64,000 nt of DNA, taken from contig DATBYF010000048.1 of the NCBI GenBank assembly GCA_036513895.1, forward strand, positions 1 to 64,000, given 5' to 3'. Position numbers and translations under genes: made by a program. The notes under the pieces are model-generated. The model ran no database searches. It worked only from the letters and a program-made list of their open reading frames with translations, and was not told the origin of the DNA. Each line of letters starts with the position of its first letter. The stretch's first letter is position 1. This document shows, piece after piece, positions 1-9,081 of this stretch. The DNA is from Palsa-147 sp036513895. Lineage in GTDB: Bacteria > Acidobacteriota > Terriglobia > Acidiferrales > UBA7541.

Positions 1-230
1 GGCGCGATTTGAGGGCTGCAACCGAAGGAAAAAATACATAAGAGAATCGCAGTAAGATGAAGAGATTTAGTACAGAGAAAGTGATTGTGCATCATCATCC
101 GTGGGACGGCTCGTGCGTTGCGGATTCTATATAGCGGAACCAATGACGAGTGTCCAGTTGGTTCGCCCTGTGCTTCACGTATCCAGGCGGAGGCGCTGAG
201 GCACTCGCTGCATGCTCAGACTGGCGTTGT
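1..230. other. Left-edge stretch without a recognised gene
   Basis: This segment lies downstream of the minus-strand vanA gene and runs to the window edge. I see no convincing coding region, RNA gene or strong terminator hairpin with a T-run. Short open frames here overlap the end of vanA and show no family features. Confidence 0.4.
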
Positions 231-1259
231 TTAAGCCGAAGCCGCGTGCGAATGCTTTGCCAATTCCCTCTCGATGATGCGGCGGGCGTGCACTCCGCCT
301 GCGTCAATCTTAAGATTGCGCAGTTCGCGGCCCGGGCGCTGGAGAATGCTTTGCTGTTGCGCGTCGAGCACGACGAGATCTTCCGCGAACACAGCCGCTT
401 GGCCGTCCCGAGTACGGAATGTGAGACCGCGATCTTCCGTCTGGAAATTTCGAGCCATGCCCCAGTGATACCACGTGGATGTTTCGGTCTCCGGCGTCAT
501 GAGATTGACCACGATGCCGGTGACGCCCTTGGAGCGATCGCCTTCGGACGCGCCGGTTCCAGCGAGCGCCACGCCGACGTCAATCATCACGTTCGCGGGC
601 AAGGAAAACTGGCAGATCTGCCAACGATCGCATTTTTCGCTGGAGCGTAAGTTGGCGGACCAAAACGGTGGCGGATCGATGCCGTACATCCACCGGGTCA
701 GCGTAACGGTGAATTCATCTGACGAGGCTTTGATTGGCGCTTCGACGATCTCGCGCTGCCCGATGCTGGTGGGATGCACGTAGGTCTCGTGCGACAAATC
801 CATCAGATTGTCCACGAGCAACAGGTAATCGCATTTCATGTGGTAGGTACTACCTTCGAAAACCCACTTCGGGTCCGAGCACCAATGCAGATCCGGGATT
901 TTATTTTCTGCCGCGAGCTTGGGATCGCCGATCCAGATCCACACGAAGCGGTGCTTTTCAGCGATGGGATACGTTCGAACATTCATGTCTTTTCGCACGC
1001 CTTCTTGCCCCGGCATCCAGACGCATTGGCCGCATTCGTTGAATTCGAGACCGTGATATTTGCATACGAGATGCTCGCCCTGCAGGTAGCCCATCGAAAG
1101 AGGCAGGAGGCGATGCGGACAGCAATCCTCGAAGGCGGAGATGGCACCGTTCATCTGACGATATAGCACGATGGGCTCACCGCAGACGGTGCGGGCGAAC
1201 GGAGCGTGCTTGATTTCGGAGTCCCAGGCGACGGCGTACCAATTATCTTGAAGGAACAT
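231..1259 (-). CDS. vanA: Vanillate O-demethylase oxygenase subunit (Rieske non-haem iron)
   Basis: 342 residues, near the usual VanA length. The N-terminal Rieske [2Fe-2S] ligands are visible as C47-P-H49 and C66-x-x-H69. The mononuclear iron site is suggested by D154..H157..H162 (DLSHETYVH). The family converts vanillate to protocatechuate plus formaldehyde and needs a reductase partner (VanB); no ferredoxin-reductase gene is present in this window, so electrons must come from elsewhere. The ATG is preceded by GGGGAGA at good spacing. The gene is divergent from an IclR regulator and sits next to the protocatechuate operon, which would consume its product. Related O-demethylases of other methoxyaromatics cannot be excluded. 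Confidence 0.85.
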   Translation of the reverse strand: MFLQDNWYAVAWDSEIKHAPFARTVCGEPIVLYRQMNGAISAFEDCCPHRLLPLSMGYLQGEHLVCKYHGLEFNECGQCVWMPGQEGVRKDMNVRTYPIAEKHRFVWIWIGDPKLAAENKIPDLHWCSDPKWVFEGSTYHMKCDYLLLVDNLMDLSHETYVHPTSIGQREIVEAPIKASSDEFTVTLTRWMYGIDPPPFWSANLRSSEKCDRWQICQFSLPANVMIDVGVALAGTGASEGDRSKGVTGIVVNLMTPETETSTWYHWGMARNFQTEDRGLTFRTRDGQAAVFAEDLVVLDAQQQSILQRPGRELRNLKIDAGGVHARRIIERELAKHSHAASA

Positions 1260-1285
1260 TTGCGTTTCTCCCCGATCTAGCTTGT

Positions 1286-1298
1286 TTCACAATGTGAA
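1286..1298. promoter_or_regulatory. Perfect 6-1-6 palindrome, candidate operator between vanA and the IclR gene
   Basis: TTCACAATGTGAA is a perfect inverted repeat around one base. It lies 27 bases upstream of the vanA start and just ahead of the -35 of the divergent regulator promoter. Its position fits binding by the adjacent IclR protein controlling vanA; the binding itself is inferred. Confidence 0.45.
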
Positions 1299-1311
1299 CT
1301 GTGATTTCATA

Positions 1312-1339
1312 TTGACATTACGGGAATTCTATCTACAAT
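1312..1339 (+). promoter_or_regulatory. Sigma-70 promoter for the IclR regulator
   Basis: TTGACA, a 16-base spacer and TACAAT: a near-consensus -35/-10 pair directed at the IclR gene. The transcription start should fall near 1346, giving a short leader before the GTG at 1364, or a longer one if the TTG at 1433 is used. Confidence 0.6.
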
Positions 1340-1363
1340 GCGGCGGTCGTCAAGCAAAAGTTC

Positions 1364-2278
1364 GTGCGCCCAGACTCTTGCCAAGCTTCAGGGGCCACGC
1401 ATCCTCCGGCAGGCCGTTCGAGGGTAAACAAATTGCAATCGGCGTCACAATTGCGTAAGAGACGGAACTTGCGCGGCGGCCGAGCGCCCGGATCGAGCAA
1501 GTCGCTGCAGAAGGCGCTGCGCATTCTCGTTCACCTCGGCCAGAACGGCCCGGAGATGGGCATCACGCAAATCGCGACGGCTCTCAGCATCAACAAGACG
1601 ACCACTCATCGTCTGCTGAATGCCATGGAGCGATTTCAAATTATCGAGAAGAATCCGCTCAGCGAGCGCTACCGCCTCGGGTTGAAGTTGCACGAGTTGG
1701 GAACCAGGGCGGTGGAATCGCGAACTTTGCGCAGCGAGGCACATGCCGCCCTGCTTGAGCTGGCGCGGGTCTCGCGCGAAAGTGTGAGCCTTGCCGTGCC
1801 GGGATCGGGCGGCATCATGTGCCTCGACCGCGTGGATTCGCGCGATACGGTGATCGCGGTGCGCACGCCCGTCGGTGCTCGCTTCCCTGCCCATTGCACG
1901 GCCGTCGGAAAGGCTGTGCTAGCGCATCTGCCGGAATACGAAATCGAGATCATTCTTGCGGCAGCCGGTGCGACGAAGGGATTGCCTCGGTTCACGGCAT
2001 CCACGCTAACGCGCATCCCGGCTCTCAAGGAAAATTTGCGGCAGATCATTCAGCGCGGATATGCTCTTGACAATCAGGAGCTCGAACGCGGTCTAAGCGG
2101 CGTCGCGGCTCCGATTCGAACGAACGAAGGCCAAGTGATTGGCGCTGTGGGCATGGCGGGGCCAACGCCACGCTTTCGCGGGAAAGAGCTGGCAAAAAAG
2201 ATTGCATTGACGCGCGAAGCTGCAGAGCAGATTTCATCCAGCATGGCTCTGCATCCCGCGGTGATTCGCGAAACCTGA
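1364..2278 (+). CDS. IclR-family transcriptional regulator
   Basis: About 304 residues. The winged-helix domain begins near residue 45 (SKSLQKALRIL) and the HTH lies at ITQIATALSINKTTTHRLL. The effector-binding IclR domain follows, with the characteristic GARFPAHCTAVGKAVLA segment. The start is uncertain: GTG at 1364 lacks a Shine-Dalgarno, while TTG at 1433 has GAGGG about eight bases upstream and would remove 23 poorly conserved residues. IclR proteins commonly regulate aromatic catabolism. The divergent position next to vanA and the co-directional MetE-like gene suggest it controls O-demethylation genes. Confidence 0.85.
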   Translation: MRPDSCQASGATHPPAGRSRVNKLQSASQLRKRRNLRGGRAPGSSKSLQKALRILVHLGQNGPEMGITQIATALSINKTTTHRLLNAMERFQIIEKNPLSERYRLGLKLHELGTRAVESRTLRSEAHAALLELARVSRESVSLAVPGSGGIMCLDRVDSRDTVIAVRTPVGARFPAHCTAVGKAVLAHLPEYEIEIILAAAGATKGLPRFTASTLTRIPALKENLRQIIQRGYALDNQELERGLSGVAAPIRTNEGQVIGAVGMAGPTPRFRGKELAKKIALTREAAEQISSSMALHPAVIRET

Positions 2279-2322
2279 TCGCATAGTTTCTGTCTCTGCT
2301 ACCTCTTGAGGAGGAAAAAGTT

Positions 2323-3423
2323 ATGGCGACAGCGCATAGAGCTGACCACATTGGAAGTTTTCTGCGACCGGCAGACTTGCTGGCGGGTCGCAAGGCTGAC
2401 GGGCAGCATCCCGCGCGGATCCACGCGCTCGAGGACGAACATATTCTGCGCGTTCTCGCCAAGCAGAAGGAGCTTGGTTTCGACATTTTCACGGACGGTG
2501 AGCTACGACGGAGAAATTTCATGAGCGACTTCACCGACGCCGTCGAAGGATTTGACCTTGCGGACGCTGTAGGGCGCACCTGGAAAGCGGGACAAGCCAA
2601 GGACGCTGCGGTCAGCAGTGTGACAGGAATCGTCAGCCGCAAGCTGCGTCAGGTGCGGTCACTCACCGGACACGAGCTCCCATTTTTGAAGGCTCATGCA
2701 CCGGGCGCAATCAAGATGACTCTGCCGAGCGCAACCCAGTTCCCCGCCATTTCGTACAAGCAAGGAATTACGGACAAAGCATATCCAACACATTCGGCAC
2801 TCTTGTGGGACATCGTGGAAATTATGAAGAGCGATCTCGCCAAGCTTTCCGCCGAAGGCGTGCGCTACATTCAGATTGATGCGCCCCGATATAGCTACTA
2901 CATGGATCCGAAATGGCGCGAGTGGATTCACACAGAAATGAAAATGGATCCGGACGCAGCGCTCGACGAGGCGATCCGCGCCGACAATGCGTGTTTTGAG
3001 GCCGCGCGAAAGCCTGGCGTCACGCTTGCAATTCATCTTTGCCGTGGAAATAACCGAAGCCACTGGTATGCGGAGGGAGGGTACGACGCGGTTGCAGAGA
3101 AACTCTTTGGCACCATGGAGGTCGACCGGTTTCTGCTCGAGTACGATGACGAGCGCTCCGGCACATTCGAGCCACTACGATTCATTCCCGAAGGAAAGAC
3201 GGTCGTTTTGGGATTAATCAGCTCGAAGCAGTCGAAACTCGAGAGCGCGGATGTGCTCGTCGAGCGGATCAAAGAAGCGTCGCGATTCGTTCCGCTCGAG
3301 AACCTTGCGCTGAGCCCGCAGTGCGGATTTGCGTCGACGATGGAAGGAAACCTTCTCACGGAAGATGATCAGTGGGCCAAGCTGCGGCTCGTCGCGGAAA
3401 CGTCGAAGCGCGTTTGGAATTAG
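2323..3423 (+). CDS. MetE C-terminal-like zinc methyltransferase
   Basis: 366 residues, the size of a single catalytic barrel of cobalamin-independent methionine synthase rather than the full two-barrel enzyme. The zinc ligands of that family appear conserved: H238-L-C240 (AIHLCRG), E273 (LLEYDD) and C334 (SPQCGF). The N-terminus RADHIGSFLRP is typical of the short MetE-like branch. The ATG has a strong GAGGAGG upstream. It follows the IclR gene by 44 bases, probably in the same transcript. Short MetE-like proteins transfer methyl groups to thiols. Beside vanA, a role in handling methyl groups from methoxyaromatics is possible but inferred; a housekeeping methionine role is the alternative. 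Confidence 0.75.
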   Translation: MATAHRADHIGSFLRPADLLAGRKADGQHPARIHALEDEHILRVLAKQKELGFDIFTDGELRRRNFMSDFTDAVEGFDLADAVGRTWKAGQAKDAAVSSVTGIVSRKLRQVRSLTGHELPFLKAHAPGAIKMTLPSATQFPAISYKQGITDKAYPTHSALLWDIVEIMKSDLAKLSAEGVRYIQIDAPRYSYYMDPKWREWIHTEMKMDPDAALDEAIRADNACFEAARKPGVTLAIHLCRGNNRSHWYAEGGYDAVAEKLFGTMEVDRFLLEYDDERSGTFEPLRFIPEGKTVVLGLISSKQSKLESADVLVERIKEASRFVPLENLALSPQCGFASTMEGNLLTEDDQWAKLRLVAETSKRVWN

Positions 3424-3424
3424 C

Positions 3425-3817
3425 CTATGGCTGGGGCTTCTGGTCGGTTTCCGCCAGCACTTGTTCGGTAATGTGAAACGCGGAATTCGCCGCGGGAACG
3501 CCACAGTAGATCGCGGTTTGTAGCAGGACTTCTTTGATTTCGGCGCGCGTGATTCCGTTTTTAAACGCGGCGTGCAGGTGCAGGGCCAGCTCGTCGCCGC
3601 GATTTAGCGCCACCATCAGCGCAACGGTTATTAAACTGCGCGTTTTCTGCGGCAAATCCGGCCGCGTCCAGATTTCTCCCCAGGCGTAACGCGTGATGAG
3701 GTCCTGAAATTCATCGTTGAATTCGTTGCGATTGGATTGCGCGCGGTCCACATGGGCATCTCCCAAAACTTTGCGGCGCACGGACATTCCTTGATTGAAG
3801 CGGTCGTGCTCATCCAT
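3425..3817 (-). CDS. pcaC: 4-carboxymuconolactone decarboxylase
   Basis: 130 residues, the normal length of free-standing PcaC. It matches the carboxymuconolactone-decarboxylase/AhpD fold family, with a conserved RYAWGEIWTRP segment and the helix HLHAAFKNGITRAEIKE. It converts 4-carboxymuconolactone to 3-oxoadipate enol-lactone with loss of CO2. The start is set by GGAGGA eight bases upstream. It is the last gene of the pca operon, 18 bases after pcaD. Its stop lies one base past that of the convergent MetE-like gene. Confidence 0.92.
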   Translation of the reverse strand: MDEHDRFNQGMSVRRKVLGDAHVDRAQSNRNEFNDEFQDLITRYAWGEIWTRPDLPQKTRSLITVALMVALNRGDELALHLHAAFKNGITRAEIKEVLLQTAIYCGVPAANSAFHITEQVLAETDQKPQP

Positions 3818-3835
3818 GGCCGTCCTCCTTAATGC

Positions 3836-4615
3836 TTACGCCGACAGGAAACGAATTAGTTCCGAGGTGAATTGCTCGGAGGCTTCGATGTTCGATATAT
3901 GAGCTGCGTTCAGTTCGACGTAACGCGCTCCGGGAATTTTATCGGCAAGCCAATGCCCATCTGCAGCGGGAGTCGCGGCATCCTGGTTGCCGGTGATAAC
4001 CAGCGTCGGAACGCGAATTTGGCTGACGCGTTCGCGCGCGTCGAAATCCCTCACCGCGGCGCAGCACGCGACGTAGCCTTCGGGCGGCATGCTCTCGATC
4101 ATGCGCTGAGCGCCGGCGAAAATTTCAGACGAGCGTGCGCAAAACGCGGGTGTGAACCATCGTTCGCACACGGCAGCCGAGACGGCAGCCATCCCGCCCT
4201 TGCGAACATTTTCGATTCGCGCGTTCCATGCTTCTGCTTTGCCGATTTTCGCGGCCGTATTGCTTAAGACGAGTTTGTTCAGCCGCTTCTCGGCGTTGAG
4301 GCCGAGCCACATGCCGATCATTCCGCCCATGGACAGCCCGCAGAAATGCGCGCGCTCGATTCCCAAATGATCTATTAGCCGAAGAACGTCGCCTGCCAGC
4401 TGTTCGATCGTATAGGGTCCTGGCGTCACAGACGTATTGCCTTCGCCGCGCGTATCGCAACGCAGCACACGGAATTGCTTTTCGATTTCAAGCATTTGCG
4501 GATCCCACATCGAAAGATTCGCGCCAAGCGAATTCGAAAAGACAATCGCCGGGCCATCGGCGCGGCCAGTCAGCGAGTAATTTACGTCGAGGTCTTGAAT
4601 CCTTGCGGTGGGCAT
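3836..4615 (-). CDS. pcaD: 3-oxoadipate enol-lactonase (alpha/beta hydrolase)
   Basis: 259 residues from the ATG at 4615; longer upstream frames would run into pcaB and lack conservation. The alpha/beta-hydrolase nucleophile elbow is GLSMGG. The catalytic acid is likely the Asp in GNQDAATP and the base the His in NAAHISNIE. It hydrolyses the enol-lactone to 3-oxoadipate. Only four bases separate it from the pcaB stop, indicating coupled translation. In some bacteria pcaC and pcaD are fused (pcaL); here they are separate. Confidence 0.9.
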   Translation of the reverse strand: MPTARIQDLDVNYSLTGRADGPAIVFSNSLGANLSMWDPQMLEIEKQFRVLRCDTRGEGNTSVTPGPYTIEQLAGDVLRLIDHLGIERAHFCGLSMGGMIGMWLGLNAEKRLNKLVLSNTAAKIGKAEAWNARIENVRKGGMAAVSAAVCERWFTPAFCARSSEIFAGAQRMIESMPPEGYVACCAAVRDFDARERVSQIRVPTLVITGNQDAATPAADGHWLADKIPGARYVELNAAHISNIEASEQFTSELIRFLSA

Positions 4616-4619
4616 GGGG

Positions 4620-5987
4620 TCACTCGTTGCTTCTGGATAATTTCGCATGACGCGCGGCATGAGCTTGCAGCACGCCGTCAATCAGACGGCTTGCCTCGCC
4701 GAGATACTCGCGCGGATCGAATAGCTTATCGAGTTCCTGATTGCTCAGGTGCTTGGTGACCGCGGCATCGTGAGCGAGCACCTCGCGCAAATCGCGATGC
4801 TCCGCCCGTGCGCGATTGCTCGCCGCCTCGACAATTTCGTGAGCGGTCTGGCGGCCAACGGCCTGTGCGAGCAACATTTGAGCCGCTTCCGCAAAGATTT
4901 GGCCATGCGTGATTTCAAGATTGTCGCGCATTTTCGAACCGTCAATCTCGAGTTCCATCATCACGGCGGCCAGATGATGTAACGCGCCGCCTGTGAGGCG
5001 AATGATTTCCGGAATCGCTTCCCATTCGGCGTGCCAGCCGCCAAGGCCGCGCTCGTGTTCCTGAACCATCGCAGCGAGAACGGACGCCACGAGGCCGGGG
5101 ACGCGAGTCGCCGCGGAGAGAACCACGGCGCAGGCGACGGGATTTCGCTTGTGAGGCAACGTAGACGAGCCGCCACGGCCCGGCGCCGACGGCTCGAATA
5201 CTTCGGCGACTTCGGTCTGCGTCTCGAGCGAAATATCGCGCGCAATTTTGCCGAGCGTTCCCGCGTAAAGCCCCATGAGCGTCGCGACTTCGGCGACACG
5301 ATCGCGATGGCCGTGCCATGAAAGATTGGGAACCGGAAGATCGAGTTCGCGGCCAAGCGCGGCGGCCACATCCATGCCTCGATTCCCTAATGAAGCTAGT
5401 GTTCCGACTGCGCCTCCGAATTGCAGCACCAGAACTCGATGCCGAGTTTCCTCGAGCCGCGAGCGATGCCGATCTAACGCGTCCACCCATCCCGCCACTT
5501 TCAAGCCGAACGTGGTCGGAAGCGCCTGCTGCATCCATGTTCGTCCGGCGACGACTGTGTTCCGATGCTTCTCCGCGATCTGAGCTGACGCGTCCGATAA
5601 GCGCTCAAGTTCGGCTTCGACGTGATCGAGCGCTTGGCGCAATTGCAAAATGAAGCCCGTATCAATGGCGTCCTGACTCGTCGCGCCCCAATGAACGAAG
5701 CGCATCGCTTCCTTGTCATCTTTGCCGACGAGTTCGGTGAGCTGCTTTACCAGAGGGATCGCAGGATTTCCGGCGAGAGCGGTGGCGCGAGCAAGTGCGT
5801 TAATGTCGAAGAGTTCTGCGCGGCACTTTGCGGAAATGATCGGCGCGACGCGGCCGGGAATAATTCCGACGCGAGCCTCAGCGCGAGCCAGAGCGGCCTC
5901 GAAATCCAAGATGCCTTGCAGGCGGGCGCGATCGTCGAACAGCTCCTCGATCGCACTCCAACGAAACAGCGGCCCGAGCAGGCTCAT
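4620..5987 (-). CDS. pcaB: 3-carboxy-cis,cis-muconate cycloisomerase
   Basis: 455 residues, typical of prokaryotic PcaB in the fumarase/aspartase superfamily. The superfamily signature GGSSTLPHKRNPVAC is present, as is the upstream MRFVHWGATSQDAIDTG block. It closes 3-carboxymuconate to 4-carboxymuconolactone. The gene starts 19 bases after pcaG and ends four bases before pcaD, in the middle of the operon and in pathway order. Adenylosuccinate lyase is excluded by the context and by the PcaB-like N-terminus. Confidence 0.93.
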   Translation of the reverse strand: MSLLGPLFRWSAIEELFDDRARLQGILDFEAALARAEARVGIIPGRVAPIISAKCRAELFDINALARATALAGNPAIPLVKQLTELVGKDDKEAMRFVHWGATSQDAIDTGFILQLRQALDHVEAELERLSDASAQIAEKHRNTVVAGRTWMQQALPTTFGLKVAGWVDALDRHRSRLEETRHRVLVLQFGGAVGTLASLGNRGMDVAAALGRELDLPVPNLSWHGHRDRVAEVATLMGLYAGTLGKIARDISLETQTEVAEVFEPSAPGRGGSSTLPHKRNPVACAVVLSAATRVPGLVASVLAAMVQEHERGLGGWHAEWEAIPEIIRLTGGALHHLAAVMMELEIDGSKMRDNLEITHGQIFAEAAQMLLAQAVGRQTAHEIVEAASNRARAEHRDLREVLAHDAAVTKHLSNQELDKLFDPREYLGEASRLIDGVLQAHAARHAKLSRSNE

Positions 5988-6006
5988 GCCGTTAGTCTTA
6001 TCACTC

Positions 6007-6576
6007 TCAGCTATCGAAGAAAACCGTTTCTTCGTCGCCCTGCATGATCACGTTCCATTGAAGGGCGCCGGGCTGTCCGCCGGTTTTCTTCGCGATCAAT
6101 GTTCCCCGGCGCGCCGGCTCGACCTGGCTCAATATGAAATCGTCGGCATTCGCGGCTTCATCGGGAAAGTAAATTCGTGTCACTAGACGGCGGAGCAAGC
6201 CGCGCGTAAAAACGGAAACGGCAATGTGCGGCGCCTGCATCTTGCCGTTTGGGCCGGGTACTGGCCCGGGTTTGATTGTGGTGAAGCTAAATTTTCCATT
6301 GTCATCCGTGAGCACGCGGCCGAAACCGAGGAACCCTTTCTCTACGGGCATGTCCTGCGTGTCGTCCGGATGCGCATATTTTCCGTACGCGTTTGCTTGC
6401 CATAGTTCGATCACGCCGTCGGGCACTGGTTTGCCATCGCCATCGAGCACGCGGCCTTCAATTGTCGCGCGCTCTCCGGATACTCCGGGCCCAGCCAAAT
6501 TATCAACAACCATCCACTCAAATCCGATCACGAAAAATGGGCCTACAGTCTGCGATGTTGTGGCCTGAAGGCTCAT
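6007..6576 (-). CDS. pcaG: Protocatechuate 3,4-dioxygenase alpha subunit
   Basis: 189 residues from the ATG at 6576 (MSLQATTSQTVGPFF), the usual start of PcaG. The ATG overlaps the pcaH TGA as ATGA, so the two subunits are translationally coupled. The intradiol-dioxygenase fold is shown by GKYAHPDDTQ and the region around PHIAVSVFTRGLL. As in other alpha subunits, the catalytic iron ligands belong to the beta subunit. It forms the PcaGH complex that opens protocatechuate to 3-carboxymuconate. Confidence 0.92.
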   Translation of the reverse strand: MSLQATTSQTVGPFFVIGFEWMVVDNLAGPGVSGERATIEGRVLDGDGKPVPDGVIELWQANAYGKYAHPDDTQDMPVEKGFLGFGRVLTDDNGKFSFTTIKPGPVPGPNGKMQAPHIAVSVFTRGLLRRLVTRIYFPDEAANADDFILSQVEPARRGTLIAKKTGGQPGALQWNVIMQGDEETVFFDS

Positions 6577-7346
6577 TTCCAATTCTCCATTGGCGTTCCT
6601 TCTCGTCCGCTGAGGATGATGTCGAAGCGATAGCCCAGCGCCTCCGCGGGAACCGTCGTCTCCCAATCGAAGAGCGATATCAGGCGTTTTCGCGCCTTAT
6701 CGTCCGCCGTGCAATTAAAAACGGGGTCGTACTCAAGAAGAGGATCGCCGGGAAAATACATTTGAGTAACCAAGCGCGTGGCAAAAGCCGGACCGAATAC
6801 GGAGAAATGAATATGCGCGGGGCGCCACGCGTTGTAGTGATTGCTCCAAGGATACTCGCCCGGGCGAATGGTGATGAAGCGGTATCGGCCCTCCGAATCG
6901 GTAAAGGTCTGGCCGCGCCCGGTGAAATTCGGATCGAGCGGCGCGTTATGCTGATCGCTTTTGTGGATGTAACGCCCGGCGGCGTTCGCCTGCCAGACTT
7001 CGATAAGTGTGTTCCGCACGGGCCGGCCGTTTTCATCCATTACACGACCCGTGACAATAATCCGTTGGCCGAGTGGATCGCCAGCGTGCTGGTGGGTTAG
7101 ATCGTACGCTTTCACATTCACAATATTTTTTTCAAATAGCGGGCCGGTGATTTCGGAAAGTGTGTGCGGGACATACACGAGAGGCTTACTCGGCGCGCGC
7201 TTGATACAGGATGCGTACGGCGTGTGCAAATGGTTCGGCTGAGTGCCCGGATGCGGACGGCGATAGCCTTGGATGTTGCCCGAGGCGACTTGTGGGCCCC
7301 CTGGCGGTACCAGATTGGACTTCGACGACGCGGTCATTCTGCTCAT
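6573..7346 (-). CDS. pcaH: Protocatechuate 3,4-dioxygenase beta subunit (catalytic)
   Basis: 257 residues. The Fe(III) ligands of intradiol dioxygenases are visible: the Tyr in AAGRYIH, the Tyr in RPGEYPWSNH, and both His in WRPAHIHFSVFG. The ATG at 7346 overlaps the pcaJ stop as ATGA and follows GAGGAGA. The enzyme uses O2 to cleave protocatechuate between its hydroxyls, the committing step of the beta-ketoadipate pathway. Products of vanA and pobA in this window both feed it. Confidence 0.94.
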   Translation of the reverse strand: MSRMTASSKSNLVPPGGPQVASGNIQGYRRPHPGTQPNHLHTPYASCIKRAPSKPLVYVPHTLSEITGPLFEKNIVNVKAYDLTHQHAGDPLGQRIIVTGRVMDENGRPVRNTLIEVWQANAAGRYIHKSDQHNAPLDPNFTGRGQTFTDSEGRYRFITIRPGEYPWSNHYNAWRPAHIHFSVFGPAFATRLVTQMYFPGDPLLEYDPVFNCTADDKARKRLISLFDWETTVPAEALGYRFDIILSGREGTPMENWK

Positions 7347-8134
7347 TCTCCTCGATCGGCGGTTCCGTGAGCTGCCGCTGTGCGCGCGTACAAGTCTCGC
7401 AACGTTTTCAATTCAGGTACAGTTGGTTTAGATGTGACTTCGAGCTTGGCGGCCACCTTCAGTTTCCAGCCCGTGGCGCTTTGCACCTGCTCGAGTTCGA
7501 TGCCCGGATGCAACGCTGTCAGCACAAGTTCGCGTGTGGCTGAGTCTGAATTCATTACTCCCAGGTCGGTAATCACGGTTGTGGGGCCACGGCCGCGACG
7601 CGCGAACTGACTTTCATGATTAGGCTCGTCAACATATCCCGAAGAAGTTACAAAATCCAATTTTTCAACGAATGAGCGCGCGTCGTGCTTCAGAATAATC
7701 GTCACTTCCTTCGCCGCGGTCGCTATTTCGGGCGCTCCTCCCGCGCCGGGAAGCCGGACACGAGGAGCGTCGTACGTGCCTCCGATTACGGTCGTATTTA
7801 TATTCCCAAATTTATCAATTTGGGCGGCGCCCAAAAAACCGATGTCCACCCGGCCCGCCTGCAGCCAGTATCGAAAGATCTCCGGAACCGAAACCACTGC
7901 GTCCGCGGTCTCCGCCAATTCTCCATCGCCGATCGAAAGCGGCAGAACGTGGGGTTTTGTTCCGATCGTTCCAGATTCATAGATCAGCACAACTGCAGGC
8001 GCGTGCGTGAGGCGGGCTAGATTTGCCGCGGCGCTCGGAAGACCAATTCCAACGAAGCACACCGTGCCATTCTGAAGTTTGCGCGCCGCGGCGACCGTCA
8101 TGATTTCGCTCGGCGAATACTCCAAGTCAGGCAT
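7343..8134 (-). CDS. pcaJ: 3-oxoadipate CoA-transferase subunit B (CatJ/glutaconate-type)
   Basis: 263 residues of the CoA-transferase family I beta-type subunit. The active-site region is LIYESGTIG, where the Glu is the expected CoA-carrying residue, and DIGFLGAAQIDKFGNINT is characteristic. Length and sequence resemble the CatI/CatJ and glutaconate CoA-transferase branch more than the shorter PcaJ of pseudomonads. It activates 3-oxoadipate with CoA from succinyl-CoA. It overlaps pcaI by eight bases and pcaH by four. Confidence 0.85.
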   Translation of the reverse strand: MPDLEYSPSEIMTVAAARKLQNGTVCFVGIGLPSAAANLARLTHAPAVVLIYESGTIGTKPHVLPLSIGDGELAETADAVVSVPEIFRYWLQAGRVDIGFLGAAQIDKFGNINTTVIGGTYDAPRVRLPGAGGAPEIATAAKEVTIILKHDARSFVEKLDFVTSSGYVDEPNHESQFARRGRGPTTVITDLGVMNSDSATRELVLTALHPGIELEQVQSATGWKLKVAAKLEVTSKPTVPELKTLRDLYARTAAAHGTADRGE

Positions 8135-8981
8135 TGCTATTCACTTTTACGCCGGATTCGATGCTGCGGCGGTATTCCGCGAAGTCGCTTGTCGATAGGA
8201 TGTGGCGCTGCATCCAGGCGAGAAACATTTTTCGATCGCGCGAAATCTCGTCCCATGCTTTGTAAAATGCGTTGTCGCGTTTGTAATAACCATGCGCATA
8301 AGATGGGTGCGCTCCGCCCGGAACTTCGCACACACACGAAACCACCCACCCTGGTAACACGCAAGCGTTCACGTGTGCTTGAAGATCGTCAACGATTTCT
8401 TCGACGGTGACAATTACGCGCTTGGCCGCCAATGCCGCTTCCTTCTGTATGCCGATGATGCCGTCGATGAGGACATTCCCTTTTCGATCGGCCTTTTGCG
8501 CATGAATGATCGTCACGTCCGGATTGATCGCAGGAGTGGCGGTGAGTACTTCGCCCGTGAACGGGCATGCGATAGATTTAATTTTCTTATTATATTTCGG
8601 CAGATCGGAGCCGACATAACCGCGTGTTACCGCGAACGGCAGCCCAGACGCCCCGGCCTGATATCGCGCTGCCATATCGGCGTGGCTGTGCTCTTCGATC
8701 TGTAGAGGAATCGGCCATCCGCTCTCGATCGCTTCACGGAATCGGTGCAGCGAACCCACTCCCGGATTTCCGCCCCAAGAGAAAATCAGCTTTGCGGCGC
8801 AGCCCATCCCGATCATTTGATCGTAGATGAGGTCCGGGGTCATGCGGATGAGCGTCAGATTGCGGCGGCGCTGCCGAATGAGCTCGTGACCTGCCGCGAA
8901 AGGAACGAGGTGCGTAAAGCCTTCGAGGGCCACGCTACTCCCATCGAAGACGTGGCTCGCGATTGCTTCCCGCAATGGCAT
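8127..8981 (-). CDS. pcaI: 3-oxoadipate CoA-transferase subunit A (CatI/glutaconate-type)
   Basis: 284 residues starting MPLREAIASHVFDG at 8981; the frame stays open further upstream without family similarity. It carries the CoA-transferase alpha-subunit features GFTHLVPFAAGHELIRQ and NPDVTIIHAQKADRKGNV. It is the first gene of the pcaIJHGBDC operon and divergent from the IclR regulator at 9164. The pathway's final thiolase (PcaF) is absent from this operon; the thiolase at 25790 could supply it. Confidence 0.85.
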   Translation of the reverse strand: MPLREAIASHVFDGSSVALEGFTHLVPFAAGHELIRQRRRNLTLIRMTPDLIYDQMIGMGCAAKLIFSWGGNPGVGSLHRFREAIESGWPIPLQIEEHSHADMAARYQAGASGLPFAVTRGYVGSDLPKYNKKIKSIACPFTGEVLTATPAINPDVTIIHAQKADRKGNVLIDGIIGIQKEAALAAKRVIVTVEEIVDDLQAHVNACVLPGWVVSCVCEVPGGAHPSYAHGYYKRDNAFYKAWDEISRDRKMFLAWMQRHILSTSDFAEYRRSIESGVKVNSNA

Positions 8982-9081
8982 GATAAAAGCCAAGGCAGTC
9001 TCCAACGTATCGGAAGCGCAATTCGAACAAAGCGGGACGAACGCGCCAGCGAATCTAAGCAAGGGAAGAAAAGAAGTCAAG

